Shown piece by piece: positions 16,699-26,750 of a stretch of 64,000 nucleotides of DNA. The notes beneath the pieces are model-generated. The model saw nothing but the letters and a program-made list of their open reading frames with translations, made no database searches and was not told the origin of the DNA. This DNA is from Microvirga aerilata (GTDB taxonomy: Bacteria; Pseudomonadota; Alphaproteobacteria; Rhizobiales; Beijerinckiaceae). Within the stretch, counting starts at the first letter, position 1, and every line of letters starts with the position of its first letter. The DNA lies in assembly GCF_016743775.1 (NCBI RefSeq), contig NZ_JAEQMY010000001.1, forward strand, positions 186,001 to 250,000. Reading direction: 5' to 3'. The position numbers and the translations under genes were made by a program.

Positions 16699-18228
16699 AT
16701 GACAGGTTCAGCCCCGGTCCTTGAGATGAACGGCATCTCGAAGACGTTTCCCGGTGTGAAGGCGCTCACGGACGTTTCCCTCACGGTCTATCCGGGCGAG
16801 ATCCACGCCCTCATGGGGGAGAACGGCGCCGGAAAATCGACCTTGATGAAGATCCTGTCGGGGGCCTATCAGGCCGATGCGGGCGGTGAGATCCGCATCA
16901 ACGGTAAGCCCGTCGCCATCGACGGGCCGTTGACCGCCCGGCACCACGGCATTTCCATCATTTATCAGGAACTGTCGCTTGCTCCGAACCTGTCCGTCGC
17001 CGAGAACATGCTTCTCGGCCGCGAGCACAAGAGCGGCCCGATGGTCGACCGCGGCTCCATGGAGAAGGCGTGCCGCGCAGTTCTCGAGCGCCTCGGGGTC
17101 GGGTTCAAGGCGACCACCAAGGTCAACGAGCTGTCCATGGCCGAGCGGCAGCTCGTGGAGATCGCCCGCGCGCTCATCGCCAACTCGCGCATCCTCGTCA
17201 TGGACGAGCCCACCACCTCCCTCTCCTCCCGGGAAACGGAGGCGATGTTCGCGCTCGTGCGCCAGCTTCGGTCCGAGGGGCTGGCGATCATCTATATCAG
17301 CCACCGCATGGCGGAGATCTACGAACTCGCGGATCGCGTCTCGGTGCTGCGGGACGGCTCCTATGTGGGCACCCTCGTGGCCGACGAAATCTCGGCCGAG
17401 CGCCTGGTGCAGATGATGGTGGGGCGCGACCTGTCGTCCTTCTATAAAAAGGAGCACGACGCGCATCAGAGCCGTGGGCCGGTGATGTTCGCGGTTCGCA
17501 ACATGAGCGACGGCCGGCGCGTGCATCCCTGCTCGTTCGACCTCCATGAAGGGGAGGTTCTCGGCATCGCGGGCCTCGTCGGAGCGGGACGAACCGAGCT
17601 GGCGCGCCTCATCTATGGAGCCGACCCGCGCACCAGCGGCGAGGTCTTTCTCCAGGGCAAGCATCTCTCGATTCAGCGCCCCGAAGACGCGATCAATTCC
17701 GGCGTCGTCTACCTGACGGAGGACCGCAAGCATCTCGGCCTTTTCCTCGATCTCACCGTGCGCGAGAACGTGAACGTGAGCGTGCTGGGCCGGGACGCGC
17801 GCATGGGCGGCGTCCTCAACCTGAAATCCGCCAAGGAGCGGGCGACCGCGGCCATCAAGGCGCTCGCCATCCGGGTGGCGGGCGACGGCGTGCTCGTGGG
17901 CAGCCTTTCGGGCGGCAACCAGCAGAAGGTGCTCCTCTCGCGCCTGCTGGAAACCAAGCCGAAGGTGCTGATCCTCGACGAGCCGACCCGCGGCGTCGAT
18001 ATCGGGGCGAAATCCGAGATCTACCGTCTCATCGACGAACTGGCGAAGCGGGGCGTCGGCGTCATCGTCATCTCCAGCGAACTCCCGGAGGTCGTTGGCA
18101 TCTGCGACCGCGTGCTGGTGATGCGCGAGGGCAGGATCGAAGGCGAAGTCGGCGGAGCGGGTCATCCGCCCGTGACCCAGGAAAACATCATCACCATTGC
18201 GACAGGCGTAAGGGAAGCTGCCGAATGA
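16699..18228 (+). CDS. Sugar ABC transporter ATP-binding protein (RbsA/XylG type)
   Basis: A 509-residue protein with two fused ATPase domains, as in RbsA, XylG and AraG. The first has Walker [10 protein letters not shown] at 40-48 and signature LSMAERQL. The second has a degenerate Walker A ([10 protein letters not shown]) and signature LSGGNQQKV. This pattern, one altered site, is normal for the family. It energises import of a monosaccharide or polyol. The permease gene starts within its stop codon (ATGA overlap). The substrate is not given by sequence; neighbours point to a pentose, pentitol or hexose. Confidence 0.9.
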   Translation: MTGSAPVLEMNGISKTFPGVKALTDVSLTVYPGEIHALMGENGAGKSTLMKILSGAYQADAGGEIRINGKPVAIDGPLTARHHGISIIYQELSLAPNLSVAENMLLGREHKSGPMVDRGSMEKACRAVLERLGVGFKATTKVNELSMAERQLVEIARALIANSRILVMDEPTTSLSSRETEAMFALVRQLRSEGLAIIYISHRMAEIYELADRVSVLRDGSYVGTLVADEISAERLVQMMVGRDLSSFYKKEHDAHQSRGPVMFAVRNMSDGRRVHPCSFDLHEGEVLGIAGLVGAGRTELARLIYGADPRTSGEVFLQGKHLSIQRPEDAINSGVVYLTEDRKHLGLFLDLTVRENVNVSVLGRDARMGGVLNLKSAKERATAAIKALAIRVAGDGVLVGSLSGGNQQKVLLSRLLETKPKVLILDEPTRGVDIGAKSEIYRLIDELAKRGVGVIVISSELPEVVGICDRVLVMREGRIEGEVGGAGHPPVTQENIITIATGVREAAE

Positions 18229-19256
18229 CACCCCCGAATGAGACCAGCGCATCCATCCAGACGTCCGGCGCGGCAGGCATCGACGCGGCCTCTCAGGAGA
18301 AGCAGCGCCGCCTCGCCTGGCGCTCCACCCTGCAGGCCATCGGCATGCTGCCGGTGCTCATTATCCTGGGTGTCGTGTTCGAGCTCATGTCCGGCCGGTT
18401 CATGAGCTTCCAGAACCTGTCGATCGTGATGCAGCAGGCCTCGATCAACACGGTGCTCGCCGCAGGCATGACCTTCGTCATTCTCACCGGCGGCATCGAC
18501 CTGTCCGTGGGCTCCATCCTGGCGGCAGCCGCCATGGTGGCGATCCTCGGTTCGCTGATCCCGGAATGGGGCATGTTGGGCATTCCGGCCGCCTTGCTGG
18601 CCGGCCTTGTGTTCGGCCTCCTCAACGGCGCACTCATCGCCTTCGCCAAGCTGCCGCCCTTCATCGTCACCCTCGGGTCGCTCACCGCCGTGCGCGGCAT
18701 CGCGCGCCTGATCGGCGGCGACACGACGCAGTTCAACCCGCAGCTGCCTTTCGCCTTCATCGGCAACGGCACCCTGTTCGGCCTGCCATGGCTGGTGTGG
18801 ATTGCGTTTGCGGTGGTGATCATCTCCTGGTTCATCCTGCGGCGCACGGTGCTGGGCGTTCACATCTATGCGGTGGGCGGCAATCCCGATGCCGCGCGGC
18901 TCACCGGCATCAAGGTCTGGGCGGTTCTGCTGTTCGTCTATGCCTTCTCGGGCCTCGCGGCAGGGCTCGGCGGCGTCATGTCGGCGGCACGCCTCTTTGC
19001 CGCGAACGGCCTGCAGCTCGGGCAATCCTACGAGCTCGACGCCATTGCGGCGGTCATTCTGGGCGGCACGAGCTTCGTCGGCGGCATCGGGTCGATCTGG
19101 GGCACGCTCATCGGCGCGCTCATCATCGCCATCCTGACGAACGGGCTCATTCTCGTAGGCGTGTCCGACATCTGGCAGTTCATCATCAAGGGGCTCGTGA
19201 TCATCGGGGCCGTGGCGCTCGACCGCTACCGTCTCCAGGGATCGGCGCGCACCTGA
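18225..19256 (+). CDS. Sugar ABC transporter permease (RbsC/XylH type)
   Basis: A 343-residue inner-membrane permease of the BPD transport 2 family, with about eight to ten hydrophobic segments after a short cytoplasmic N-terminus. It contains the conserved GGIDLSVGS (about residue 88), where RbsC proteins contact the ATPase, and [15 protein letters not shown] near the C-terminus. It overlaps the ATPase gene by 4 bases, implying coupled translation. One permease gene suggests a homodimeric channel, as in Rbs. Confidence 0.9.
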   Translation: MTPPNETSASIQTSGAAGIDAASQEKQRRLAWRSTLQAIGMLPVLIILGVVFELMSGRFMSFQNLSIVMQQASINTVLAAGMTFVILTGGIDLSVGSILAAAAMVAILGSLIPEWGMLGIPAALLAGLVFGLLNGALIAFAKLPPFIVTLGSLTAVRGIARLIGGDTTQFNPQLPFAFIGNGTLFGLPWLVWIAFAVVIISWFILRRTVLGVHIYAVGGNPDAARLTGIKVWAVLLFVYAFSGLAAGLGGVMSAARLFAANGLQLGQSYELDAIAAVILGGTSFVGGIGSIWGTLIGALIIAILTNGLILVGVSDIWQFIIKGLVIIGAVALDRYRLQGSART

Positions 19257-19372
19257 CACAAATACCTGCGTCCGGACCGGGCGCTTGTATAAGCGAGATC
19301 CCGGAAGCCGAACCGGCTTAAGGGGATCGCGGGGCTAAAAAGATACCTGCAATTAGGACTTCGGAGGATTCC

Positions 19373-20308
19373 ATGGCACTTTCCCGTCTCACACTCAGCG
19401 TCGCGGTTGCCGCCCTTCTGGCGGCTCCGGCCTATGCCAAGGACGTCAAGAACGTCGGCATCTCGGTCGGCCTGCTCGGCAACCCGTTCTTCGTCGCCAC
19501 CATCAAGGGCATCGAGGCGAAGGCGAAGGAAATCACCCCGACCGCCAAGATCACGTCCGTTTCGGCGGATTACGATCTGAACAAGCAGTTCACGCAGATG
19601 GACAACTTCTCTGCGGCCGGCACCGACATCGTCATGATCAACGCGGTCGACCCGAAGGCCATCGAGCCTTCCGTGAAGCGCGCTCAGGCAGCCGGCATGG
19701 TTGTTGCCGCCTTCGACGTGGCGGCGGCCGGCGCCGACGTGACGGTGATGACGGACAACATCAAGGCCGGCGAGCTGGCCTGCCAGTACATCGCCGATCA
19801 GCTCAAGGGCAAGGGCGACGTGCTGATCGTGAATGGCCCCCAGGTCTCGTCCATCGTGGACCGCGTCACGGGCTGCAAGAACGTGTTCGCCAAGCACCCG
19901 GACATCAAGGTCCTGTCCGACAACCAGGACGCCAAGGGCTCCCGTGAGGGCGGCTTCGCGGTGGGCCAGAGCCTGCTCACCCGCTTCCCGAAGATCGATG
20001 CGGTGTTCGCGATCAACGATCCGACCGCCATCGGCATCAATCTCGCGGCCAAGCAGCTCAACCGCAACGAGTTCATCATCACGGCCGTCGACGGCGCCCC
20101 GGACATCGAGAACGAGCTGAAGTCGGGCAACTCCCTCATCAAGGCCTCGGCCTCGCAGGATCCGTACATCATGGCGGCCCAGTCCTATGAGCTCGCGGTG
20201 GGCATCGTGAACGGCAAGAAGCCCGAGAAGAACGTGATCCTGCTCGAGCCGAAGCTGATCACCGCCGACAACATCAAGGACTACAAGGGCTGGACGGCCG
20301 TTCGCTGA
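19373..20308 (+). CDS. Periplasmic sugar-binding protein (RbsB type)
   Basis: A 311-residue family 1 periplasmic binding protein (Peripla_BP_4). A signal peptide runs to about residue 22 (ending in PAYAKD). The mature start KNVGISVGLLGNPFF and the later VDPKAIEP and AINDPTAIGI stretches are typical of ribose/xylose/galactose-type binders. GGAGG precedes the ATG. It lies 116 bases after the permease and is followed by an intrinsic terminator, which should raise its output relative to downstream enzymes. Confidence 0.9.
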   Translation: MALSRLTLSVAVAALLAAPAYAKDVKNVGISVGLLGNPFFVATIKGIEAKAKEITPTAKITSVSADYDLNKQFTQMDNFSAAGTDIVMINAVDPKAIEPSVKRAQAAGMVVAAFDVAAAGADVTVMTDNIKAGELACQYIADQLKGKGDVLIVNGPQVSSIVDRVTGCKNVFAKHPDIKVLSDNQDAKGSREGGFAVGQSLLTRFPKIDAVFAINDPTAIGINLAAKQLNRNEFIITAVDGAPDIENELKSGNSLIKASASQDPYIMAAQSYELAVGIVNGKKPEKNVILLEPKLITADNIKDYKGWTAVR

Positions 20309-20323
20309 TCCAAGTCTGACGGG

Positions 20324-20358
20324 CGGCGGCCATGGCGCGAGCTTTGGCCGCCGTTTTT
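20324..20358 (+). terminator. Intrinsic terminator after the sugar-binding protein gene
   Basis: Nine-base perfect stem (CGGCGGCCA with its complement) across a 12-base loop, followed by TTTTT. It lies 16 bases after the stop codon, in front of the epimerase gene. Read-through would be needed if the enzymes belong to the same operon. Confidence 0.75.
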
Positions 20359-20386
20359 CGATTCGTGAGCATGAGGAGATAGCCCG

Positions 20387-21082
20387 ATGCTGAAGCAGCT
20401 GCGCGAGCAGGTTCTTGAAGCCAATCTCGAAGTGGTGCGCCGCGGGCTCGTTCTCTACACCTTCGGTAATGTCAGCGGCATCAGCCGCGAGGACAACCTG
20501 GTGGCGATCAAGCCGAGCGGCGTGCCCTACGAGCGCATGAAGGCCGACGACATCGTGGTGACGGATCTGGACGGCCGGATCGTGTGGGGCGAGCTACGCC
20601 CCTCGTCCGATCTCGACACCCATCTTCATCTCCTTAAGGCTTTTCCGGAGATCGGCGGGGTGGTGCATACGCACTCGGAGCATGCCACCGCCTGGGCCCA
20701 GGCGGGCCGTTCCATTCCGGCCCTCGGCACGACCCACGCCGACTATTTCTACGGTCCGGTTCCGGTCACCCGCGAGCTGACGCCCGACGAGATTCGGGAC
20801 GATTATGTGCGCGCAACAGGGGTCGCGATCACGGAGGCCTTCGGCAACCGTGATGCCATGGAGGTGCCGGCGGCGCTGGTCGCAGGCCACGGCCCCTTCG
20901 CCTGGGGCAGGACACCGGACGACGCCGTGCACAACGCCGTCGTGCTGGAGGCGGTGGCCCGCATGGCCATGTATACCTTCTCCTTGCGGCCCGATGCGCC
21001 AGGCGTGTCGCAGGCCCTTCTCGACCGGCACTATTTCCGCAAGCACGGCGCGACGGCGACCTATGGTCAGTCGCAGAATTAG
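20387..21082 (+). CDS. araD: L-ribulose-5-phosphate 4-epimerase (class II aldolase family)
   Basis: A 231-residue zinc enzyme of the class II aldolase/epimerase fold. The metal histidines appear as His94 and His96 in VHTHSEHA and His168 in AGHGPFAWG, matching the E. coli AraD positions 95, 97 and 171. NVSGISR near 28 and KPSGVPY near 42 form the phosphate pocket. It interconverts L-ribulose 5-phosphate and D-xylulose 5-phosphate. It lies directly before the ribulokinase gene, a functional pair, but no L-arabinose isomerase is in the window. Confidence 0.88.
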   Translation: MLKQLREQVLEANLEVVRRGLVLYTFGNVSGISREDNLVAIKPSGVPYERMKADDIVVTDLDGRIVWGELRPSSDLDTHLHLLKAFPEIGGVVHTHSEHATAWAQAGRSIPALGTTHADYFYGPVPVTRELTPDEIRDDYVRATGVAITEAFGNRDAMEVPAALVAGHGPFAWGRTPDDAVHNAVVLEAVARMAMYTFSLRPDAPGVSQALLDRHYFRKHGATATYGQSQN

Positions 21083-21130
21083 CTCCCTCTTCGCCTACCC
21101 CTCGCACATGCCCCTTTTCGGGAGACTCAC

Positions 21131-22741
21131 ATGGCCGTTGTAGCCGGTGTCGATTTCGGCACCTTGAGCGTTCGGGTCACCCTCGTCGACGACCGCAAGG
21201 GGCCGCTCGGCCTCGCCACGGCGGAATACCCGCTGCATCGCAGGCGCGACAATCCCGATCATGCGACGCAAGCCCATGCGGATCACATGGATGCCCTGGC
21301 GCGCGCCATGCGCGGGGCTCTCGCATCGGCCGGAGTGAGGGCCGAGGACGTGGCGGCGCTTGCGGTCGACACCACGGGCTCCAGCGTCGTCATGGTGGGC
21401 GAGGGCCTCGAGCCGCTCGACGAATACTACCTCTGGTGCGACCACCGCGCGAAATCGGAGGCCGAGGAGATCACCCGGCTGGCGCACCAGGAGGGCCTGG
21501 AGGCCATCGAGTGGTGCGGCGGCGTGTATTCCCATGAATGGGGCTTCTCCAAGCTGCTGCACTGGCTGCGCCACAACCCGGAAAAGCGCGACCGGCTGGT
21601 GACCGCTCTTGAGCATTGCGACATGGTGGCCGCGACGCTCACCGGCATCACCGATGCGCCTAAGGTGAAGCGCAGCGTCTGCGCCATGGGCCACAAATGG
21701 ATGTGGAACCCGCGCTGGGGCGGCCTGCCCCCGCAGGACTTCCTGTCCAAGGTCGATCCGCTCTTCGACGGCATCCGCGACAAGCTCGCGGGCGAATACG
21801 CCACCTCGGACGTGGTGGCGGGCCAGCTTACCCCTTATTGGGCGGAGCGGCTCGGATTGAAGGCCGGCATCCCGATTCCGGTCGGAGCGTTCGACGCCCA
21901 TTGGGACGCCATCGGCGCCGGGTGCCGCGTGGGCGACGTGGTGAACGTGGTGGGCACCTCCACCTGCATCATCGCCATGGCGGAAGGCACCAGCCTGATC
22001 CCGGGCGTGTGCGGCGTGGTGCCGGGCAGCGTCGATCCGGGGCTCGTGGGCATCGAGGCTGGGCTCTCGGCCACCGGCGACATCTTCGAGGCGATTGCCC
22101 GGCGCGCCAACACCAACGTCAAGGAACTCTCGAAGGGCCTGGAGGGGTACCGCGCCGGGCAGACCGGCCTCCTGCGCCTGACCTGGGACAACGGCGACCG
22201 CACGGTGCTCGTCAAAGCCGATCTCGGCGGCATCACGCTCGGCTGGAACCTGCTGCACACGGCCCAGGACGAGCTGTTCGCCGCCATCGAGGGCACGGCC
22301 TTCCACACCCGCATCATCCTGGAGCGCATGGCCGAGGGCGGCGTGCCGGTGGAGCGGGTGATCAATGCGGGCGGCATCCCGCAGCACAATGCGGTGCTGA
22401 ACCAGGTCTACGCCAACGTGCTCGGGCGCCCCGTGCTCGTGCCGGCCGGCATTCCCACGGGCCTCGGCTCAAGCATCTTCGCCAGCCTCGCCGCAGGATC
22501 GCACCCGGATCTGAGCAGGGCTCAAGAAGCGATCTGCCTGCCCTTCCGCACCTTCGAGCCCGATCCCGCGGCGCACGCGGTCTATGAGCAGCTCTTTGCC
22601 CATTACAGGACGCTGTATTTCGGCTTCGGCGGCGTTTCTGGACCGGTCTCGCTCGATCATGTATTGCGCGACCTCAAGCGGTTCGCGGCTCTTCCCCTGG
22701 AGCCGGTTCCGCCCGATGTTGCAGAACGCGTGCCCGTCTAA
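21131..22741 (+). CDS. araB: Ribulokinase
   Basis: FGGY-family kinase of 536 residues. The N-terminal GVDFGTLSVRVTLVD and the WCDHRAKSEA stretch are specific to AraB-type ribulokinases. GTSTCIIAMA in the middle and NAGGIPQHNAVLNQ in the C-terminal half complete the ATPase fold. It phosphorylates L-ribulose (and often D-ribulose or pentitols) for the adjacent epimerase AraD. Together with xylB this gives a route into the pentose phosphate pathway. The isomerase or dehydrogenase that supplies ribulose is not seen here. Confidence 0.9.
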   Translation: MAVVAGVDFGTLSVRVTLVDDRKGPLGLATAEYPLHRRRDNPDHATQAHADHMDALARAMRGALASAGVRAEDVAALAVDTTGSSVVMVGEGLEPLDEYYLWCDHRAKSEAEEITRLAHQEGLEAIEWCGGVYSHEWGFSKLLHWLRHNPEKRDRLVTALEHCDMVAATLTGITDAPKVKRSVCAMGHKWMWNPRWGGLPPQDFLSKVDPLFDGIRDKLAGEYATSDVVAGQLTPYWAERLGLKAGIPIPVGAFDAHWDAIGAGCRVGDVVNVVGTSTCIIAMAEGTSLIPGVCGVVPGSVDPGLVGIEAGLSATGDIFEAIARRANTNVKELSKGLEGYRAGQTGLLRLTWDNGDRTVLVKADLGGITLGWNLLHTAQDELFAAIEGTAFHTRIILERMAEGGVPVERVINAGGIPQHNAVLNQVYANVLGRPVLVPAGIPTGLGSSIFASLAAGSHPDLSRAQEAICLPFRTFEPDPAAHAVYEQLFAHYRTLYFGFGGVSGPVSLDHVLRDLKRFAALPLEPVPPDVAERVPV

Positions 22742-22797
22742 GGGCCGGATCGACAACCGGGTTTGGGTGCCGCGATGATCCTGTCAGGAGCCTTCAT

Positions 22798-23748
22798 ATG
22801 ATTCTCGTTTCCGGCGAAGCCCTGATCGACCTGTTCATCGGCGCCCCCGCTTCGGCGGGCTTCCCCGCCGAGGCGATCGCGGGCGGCTCTCCGTTCAACG
22901 TGGCGATCGGGATCGGACGCCTCGGCCGCCCCGCCGCGTTCCTGTCCACCTTGTCGGACGACGTGTTCGGCTCCTTCCTGGCCGACAAGCTCAGCCAAGC
23001 CGGCGTGAGCCCTGCCTATCTGCAGCGCTGCCCGAACTACACGACGCTGAGCGTGGTGGCCACCGATGCCTCGGGCCAGCCGCAATACTCCTTCTACGCC
23101 CCGAACGCCGCCGACCGGGCGCTTCGCCCCGAATCCCTCCCGGCCCAACTGCCCCCCGAGGTGAACGCCATCGCGGCGGGCTCCTATGCCCTCGGGGTCG
23201 AGCCCATCGCCAGCGCCATTGAGACCCTGCTGCGCCGGGAAGCCGGCTCGCGCGTGATCTCGCTCGATCCGAACGTGAGGCCGCGCGTGGTGGGCGATCT
23301 TGCCGCTTACCGCGAGCGCTTCGAGAGCCTGCTGGCCTACGCCACCATCGTGAAGGCCAGCGACGAGGACATCGAGCTTCTCTACTCCACCGGCGATCTC
23401 GCGTCGGCCGCACGGGCCTGGCTCCAGCGCGGCCCCAAGCTCGTCATCGTCACCCGGGGCGAGAAGGGGCCGCTCGCGGTGTTCGGCGAAGGGGTTCTGG
23501 AGCGTCCCGCGCCCAAGATCGAGGTGGTGGACACGGTGGGCGCCGGGGACACGTTCCATGCGGGCCTTCTGTCCTGGCTCGATGTCAATCATCTGCTCAC
23601 GCCCCAGGCCATCGCAAGCCTGAACGAGACGCAGGTCACGGAGGCCCTGGATTTTGCGGCGGCCGCCGCCGCCATCGTCTGCACCCGCCGCGGCGCCAAT
23701 CCGCCCTCATGGGCGGAAGTCGAACAGTTCATGGCAGCAAGAGCCTGA
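22798..23748 (+). CDS. PfkB family carbohydrate kinase (fructokinase-like)
   Basis: A 316-residue ribokinase-fold kinase. The N-terminal GGSPFNVAIGIGRLG motif and the C-terminal VDTVGAGDTFHAGLL motif, whose Asp is the catalytic base, are intact. Overall it resembles bacterial fructokinases. AGGAG precedes the ATG. The AGE-family isomerase gene begins at or within 12 bases of its stop, so the two are coupled. A mannose-to-fructose isomerase followed by a fructokinase would make a coherent pathway; this is inference. Confidence 0.83.
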   Translation: MILVSGEALIDLFIGAPASAGFPAEAIAGGSPFNVAIGIGRLGRPAAFLSTLSDDVFGSFLADKLSQAGVSPAYLQRCPNYTTLSVVATDASGQPQYSFYAPNAADRALRPESLPAQLPPEVNAIAAGSYALGVEPIASAIETLLRREAGSRVISLDPNVRPRVVGDLAAYRERFESLLAYATIVKASDEDIELLYSTGDLASAARAWLQRGPKLVIVTRGEKGPLAVFGEGVLERPAPKIEVVDTVGAGDTFHAGLLSWLDVNHLLTPQAIASLNETQVTEALDFAAAAAAIVCTRRGANPPSWAEVEQFMAARA

Positions 23749-23759
23749 TGGAGTCCCCC

Positions 23760-25016
23760 ATGACGAACGCCCAGCCCCTCCTGCCCGCCAACAGTGCGAA
23801 CTGGCGCTCCAACCGTTTCCATCGCCAATGGCTGTTCGAGCAGGCCGGCAACCTGTTCGACTTTTTCCAGCACCGCATCGTCAATCCGGCCGGCGGCTTC
23901 TTCGATCTCGACGATGCGGGGCAGCCCGTCGAGACCGCCAATCCCGTCCGGCAGATCCACAACACCACCCGCATGGTGCATTGCTTCGCCATCGGCACCC
24001 TGCTCGGCCGGCCCGGCTGCGACGCCATCGTCGACCACGGGATGAACTATCTCTGGAACAGCCACCGGGATGCCCAGCATGGCGGCTATGTCTGGTCCCT
24101 CGACAACGATGGCCCGAAGGACGACACCAAGCAGGCCTATGGGCATGCCTTCGTGCTGCTGGCGGCCTCCAGCGCGAAGGTGGTGGGGCACCCGCTGGCG
24201 GACCGCGTCCTGGAAGACATCACGGAGGTCCTGGAGCAGCGCTTCTGGGAGGAGCAGCACGGGGCGGTGACCGAGGAATTCTCCCGCGACTGGCAGCCCT
24301 TGAGCCAGTATCGCGGCCAGAACTCCAACATGCACCTGACCGAGTCCCTGATGGCCGCCTTCGAGGCCACCGGCGACAGGGCCTATCTCGACAAGGCGGA
24401 GCGCATCGCCAGCCTCATCATCGGCCGCCATGCGGCCTCCCTTGGCTACCGGGTGGCCGAGCACTTCCACGCGGATTGGAGCCTCGACAAGGACTACCGC
24501 GGCTATGACGTGTTCCGGCCCTACGGCACCACGCCCGGACACTGGCTCGAATGGGCGAGGCTCATCCTCCAGCTCTGGACCCTCGGGGGCCAGCGCCATG
24601 CCTGGATGCCGGATGCCGCCCGCGAGCTGTTCCGCCAATCCATAGAGCTGGGATGGGACAAGGAGCGGGGCGGGTTCTTCTACGCCCTCGACTGGGACGA
24701 CAAGCCGAGGCTGCCCCATAAGCTCTGGTGGCCCTGCGCCGAGGCCATCGGGGCTGCGGCGTTCCTCATCGAGCACAACCCCGGCGACTATCACGAGGAG
24801 TGGTATCGCACCCTCTGGGGCTTTGCCGACCGCCACCTGATCGACCACCGGCACGGCGGCTGGCGCCCCGAGCTGTCGGAAGACCTGCGGCCGGACACCA
24901 CCCTGTTCCAGGGCAAGCCCGATCTCTACCACGCCCTGCAGGCCTGCCTGATCCCGCTCTTCCCGGCCACCGGCAGCCTGACCGGGGTCATCCCGCAGAA
25001 TACGTCTCAGCCCTAG
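23760..25016 (+). CDS. AGE family epimerase/isomerase (mannose isomerase-like)
   Basis: A 418-residue (alpha/alpha)6-barrel protein of the N-acylglucosamine 2-epimerase family. Conserved pieces include NPVRQIHNTTRMVHCFA, NMHLTESLMAAFEATGD and GHWLEWARL, which carry the catalytic histidines and acidic residues. I chose the ATG at 23760 because GGAG lies six bases before it. The ATG at 23748, overlapping the kinase stop (TGATG), is also possible. In this family, close relatives interconvert mannose and fructose, sulfoquinovose forms or GlcNAc/ManNAc. The neighbouring fructokinase favours mannose isomerase. Confidence 0.82.
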   Translation: MTNAQPLLPANSANWRSNRFHRQWLFEQAGNLFDFFQHRIVNPAGGFFDLDDAGQPVETANPVRQIHNTTRMVHCFAIGTLLGRPGCDAIVDHGMNYLWNSHRDAQHGGYVWSLDNDGPKDDTKQAYGHAFVLLAASSAKVVGHPLADRVLEDITEVLEQRFWEEQHGAVTEEFSRDWQPLSQYRGQNSNMHLTESLMAAFEATGDRAYLDKAERIASLIIGRHAASLGYRVAEHFHADWSLDKDYRGYDVFRPYGTTPGHWLEWARLILQLWTLGGQRHAWMPDAARELFRQSIELGWDKERGGFFYALDWDDKPRLPHKLWWPCAEAIGAAAFLIEHNPGDYHEEWYRTLWGFADRHLIDHRHGGWRPELSEDLRPDTTLFQGKPDLYHALQACLIPLFPATGSLTGVIPQNTSQP

Positions 25017-25105
25017 ATCCTTTATGCGGCGAGGTGGATCCGGCTCGTCCCCTGTTTCGGCGGCGAAGCAAAGACTGCAGTCGGTTCCATATCCTTGAGA
25101 CGGCC

Positions 25106-26035
25106 CTAGGCGATATACCGCTCCAGGGCGTCCCTGTCGGGCATGCCGGCCTGGGCGCCCGGCGTCAGGCAGGACATGGACGCGGCGGCGCAGGCCCGGC
25201 CCATGGCGGCGCCGATCTCCAGCCCCTCCGCAAGGCCATTGGCGAGCACGCCCACAAAGGTGTCGCCGGCGCCGGTGGTGTCCACCGGCGTGATGGGGCG
25301 GGCGGCGGCATGGGCCTGCGTGCCGTCGGGGGCGATGGCGAAGGCTCCGCGCGAGCCTGCCGTGACGATGCAGGCCGGACCGAAGGAGCGGGCGAGAGCG
25401 GCTCCGGCCGCGAGGTAATCGTCCCCGGCCGCATCACCGATGATCTCGGCGATGGAGAGCGCCTCGTGCTCGTTGACCACCAGCACGTCGGTGGCGCTCA
25501 AGAGCTCGGCCATGGCCTCGCGGCCGCTCACCTGGGGCACCGGAGCGAAGTTCCAGACGACCTTGACGCCCGCCCGCCTTGCGCGGGCCGCGACCTCCAG
25601 GTTCTCGGCAAGGGGCACCTCCATCTGGAGAACCACAACGGAAGCCCCGGACAGCAGGCTGTCCGGCAGGTCGGCCGCCCGCACCGCCATATTGGCGCCG
25701 CTTGCCACCGTGATTGCGTTCTCGCCGGTTTCGTCGACGGTGATGAAGGCGCAGCCGGTCGGTTCCTCGATGGTCCGGATTGTGCCCGTATCGACGCCGT
25801 TTCGGCTCAGGTTGTCGAGGCAGGCTTTTCCGAACGGGTCGTCCCCCACGGCCGCCACCATGGCGACCCGGATCGGGCCGCCTCTGCCCACGCGGGCGGC
25901 GGCAACCGCCTGATTGGCTCCCTTGCCGCCGAAGAAGCTTTCGGCCCGGCGCGACAGGACGGTCTCGCCCGGACGCGCGATGCGCTGCACCCTTGCGACG
26001 AGGTCCATATTGATGGAGCCGAAGATTACGATCAT
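25106..26035 (-). CDS. rbsK: Ribokinase
   Basis: A 309-residue PfkB-family kinase with the RbsK-specific N-terminus IVIFGSINMDLVARV and the GGKGANQAVAAARVG motif that binds ribose. The C-terminal TTGAGDTFVGVLA holds the catalytic Asp. The ATG at 26035 is chosen because the conserved fold begins there; the frame runs on upstream into repeat DNA. It converges on the AGE gene. It would phosphorylate ribose imported perhaps by the nearby Rbs-type transporter. Confidence 0.86.
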   Translation of the reverse strand: MIVIFGSINMDLVARVQRIARPGETVLSRRAESFFGGKGANQAVAAARVGRGGPIRVAMVAAVGDDPFGKACLDNLSRNGVDTGTIRTIEEPTGCAFITVDETGENAITVASGANMAVRAADLPDSLLSGASVVVLQMEVPLAENLEVAARARRAGVKVVWNFAPVPQVSGREAMAELLSATDVLVVNEHEALSIAEIIGDAAGDDYLAAGAALARSFGPACIVTAGSRGAFAIAPDGTQAHAAARPITPVDTTGAGDTFVGVLANGLAEGLEIGAAMGRACAAASMSCLTPGAQAGMPDRDALERYIA

Positions 26036-26131
26036 GCCGCCCTGCCCTATTTCGAGGCGCCGTCCATAGCATTCGGACCGGCGCTTTGGCGAGGGAAGGC
26101 GGCGCTGGCCCTGATCGATTTTGTCGCTTGC

Positions 26132-26223
26132 TGTCATGCTCGCAGACTGGGACTGGGATCAACTCACGCCCTCAGCGCCATGGATTCCCTTCCCCTCCGC
26201 TTTCGCTCCGGCCGGGAATGACA
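26132..26223. repeat. Dispersed intergenic palindromic repeat, copy 3
   Basis: About 92 bases, inverted relative to copies 1 and 2. It runs from TGTCATGC to GGCCGGGAATGACA, with CTCAGCGCCATGGATTCC in the middle, complementary to the core of copy 2. Confidence 0.7.
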
Positions 26224-26255
26224 CTGAAGGAAGCGCCACACGGTCAGCACCACGC

Positions 26256-26355
26256 TGTCATACTAAGGCCAAGCGGAGCGAGGGAAGGGGATCAACCCCG
26301 ACCCTCAGTGCCATGGATCCCCTTCTCCTCTGCTGCGATCCGGCCGGGAATGACA
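26256..26355. repeat. Dispersed intergenic palindromic repeat, copy 4
   Basis: About 100 bases, from TGTCATACTAAGG to GGCCGGGAATGACA, containing CTCAGTGCCATGGATCCCC. It is in the same orientation as copy 3, 32 bases after it. Confidence 0.7.
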
Positions 26356-26750
26356 CGGAGGCCGCCGGCAGGGATCGCCCAAATCGAGTCACCGTCCGGT
26401 GCGGAACGCCTCCGGCTCAAGGGCTTTCGAGCCATCCACAGCTAATTCCCCCCTCTGCGGCGCAGAGGCGGTATGCCCTGGAACCAAGCAGAGTGCCCCA
26501 ACATTTGACTCGCAGGTAGGCGTAGCAGCGGTAAACTGTCATCAGAATCGAAGATAGTTTACCTCTCGCAGGTAAAAGAACGGGCTTTGATGGGCAGGCA
26601 GGCTGATCCTCACTCCACGGATCGCGGAAATCCACCGCCCGCAGCAACGCGCTCCCGCATTTCGTTTCCTCTTGGAATTCTCTTCCCCAGACGCCTCTGC
26701 GCGGCGCCTGGATAAATGCTCTTGCGCAGTTTCAAAACTGGAGTTGGTCA

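Larger units (their letters stand above)
26036..26750. other. Intergenic region with repeats between rbsK and phoH
   Basis: About 715 bases with no convincing gene. The first part (26132-26355) holds two copies of the dispersed TGTCA...ATGACA repeat. The remainder (26400-26740) is unique and less GC-rich, and should contain the phoH promoter. Confidence 0.65.
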
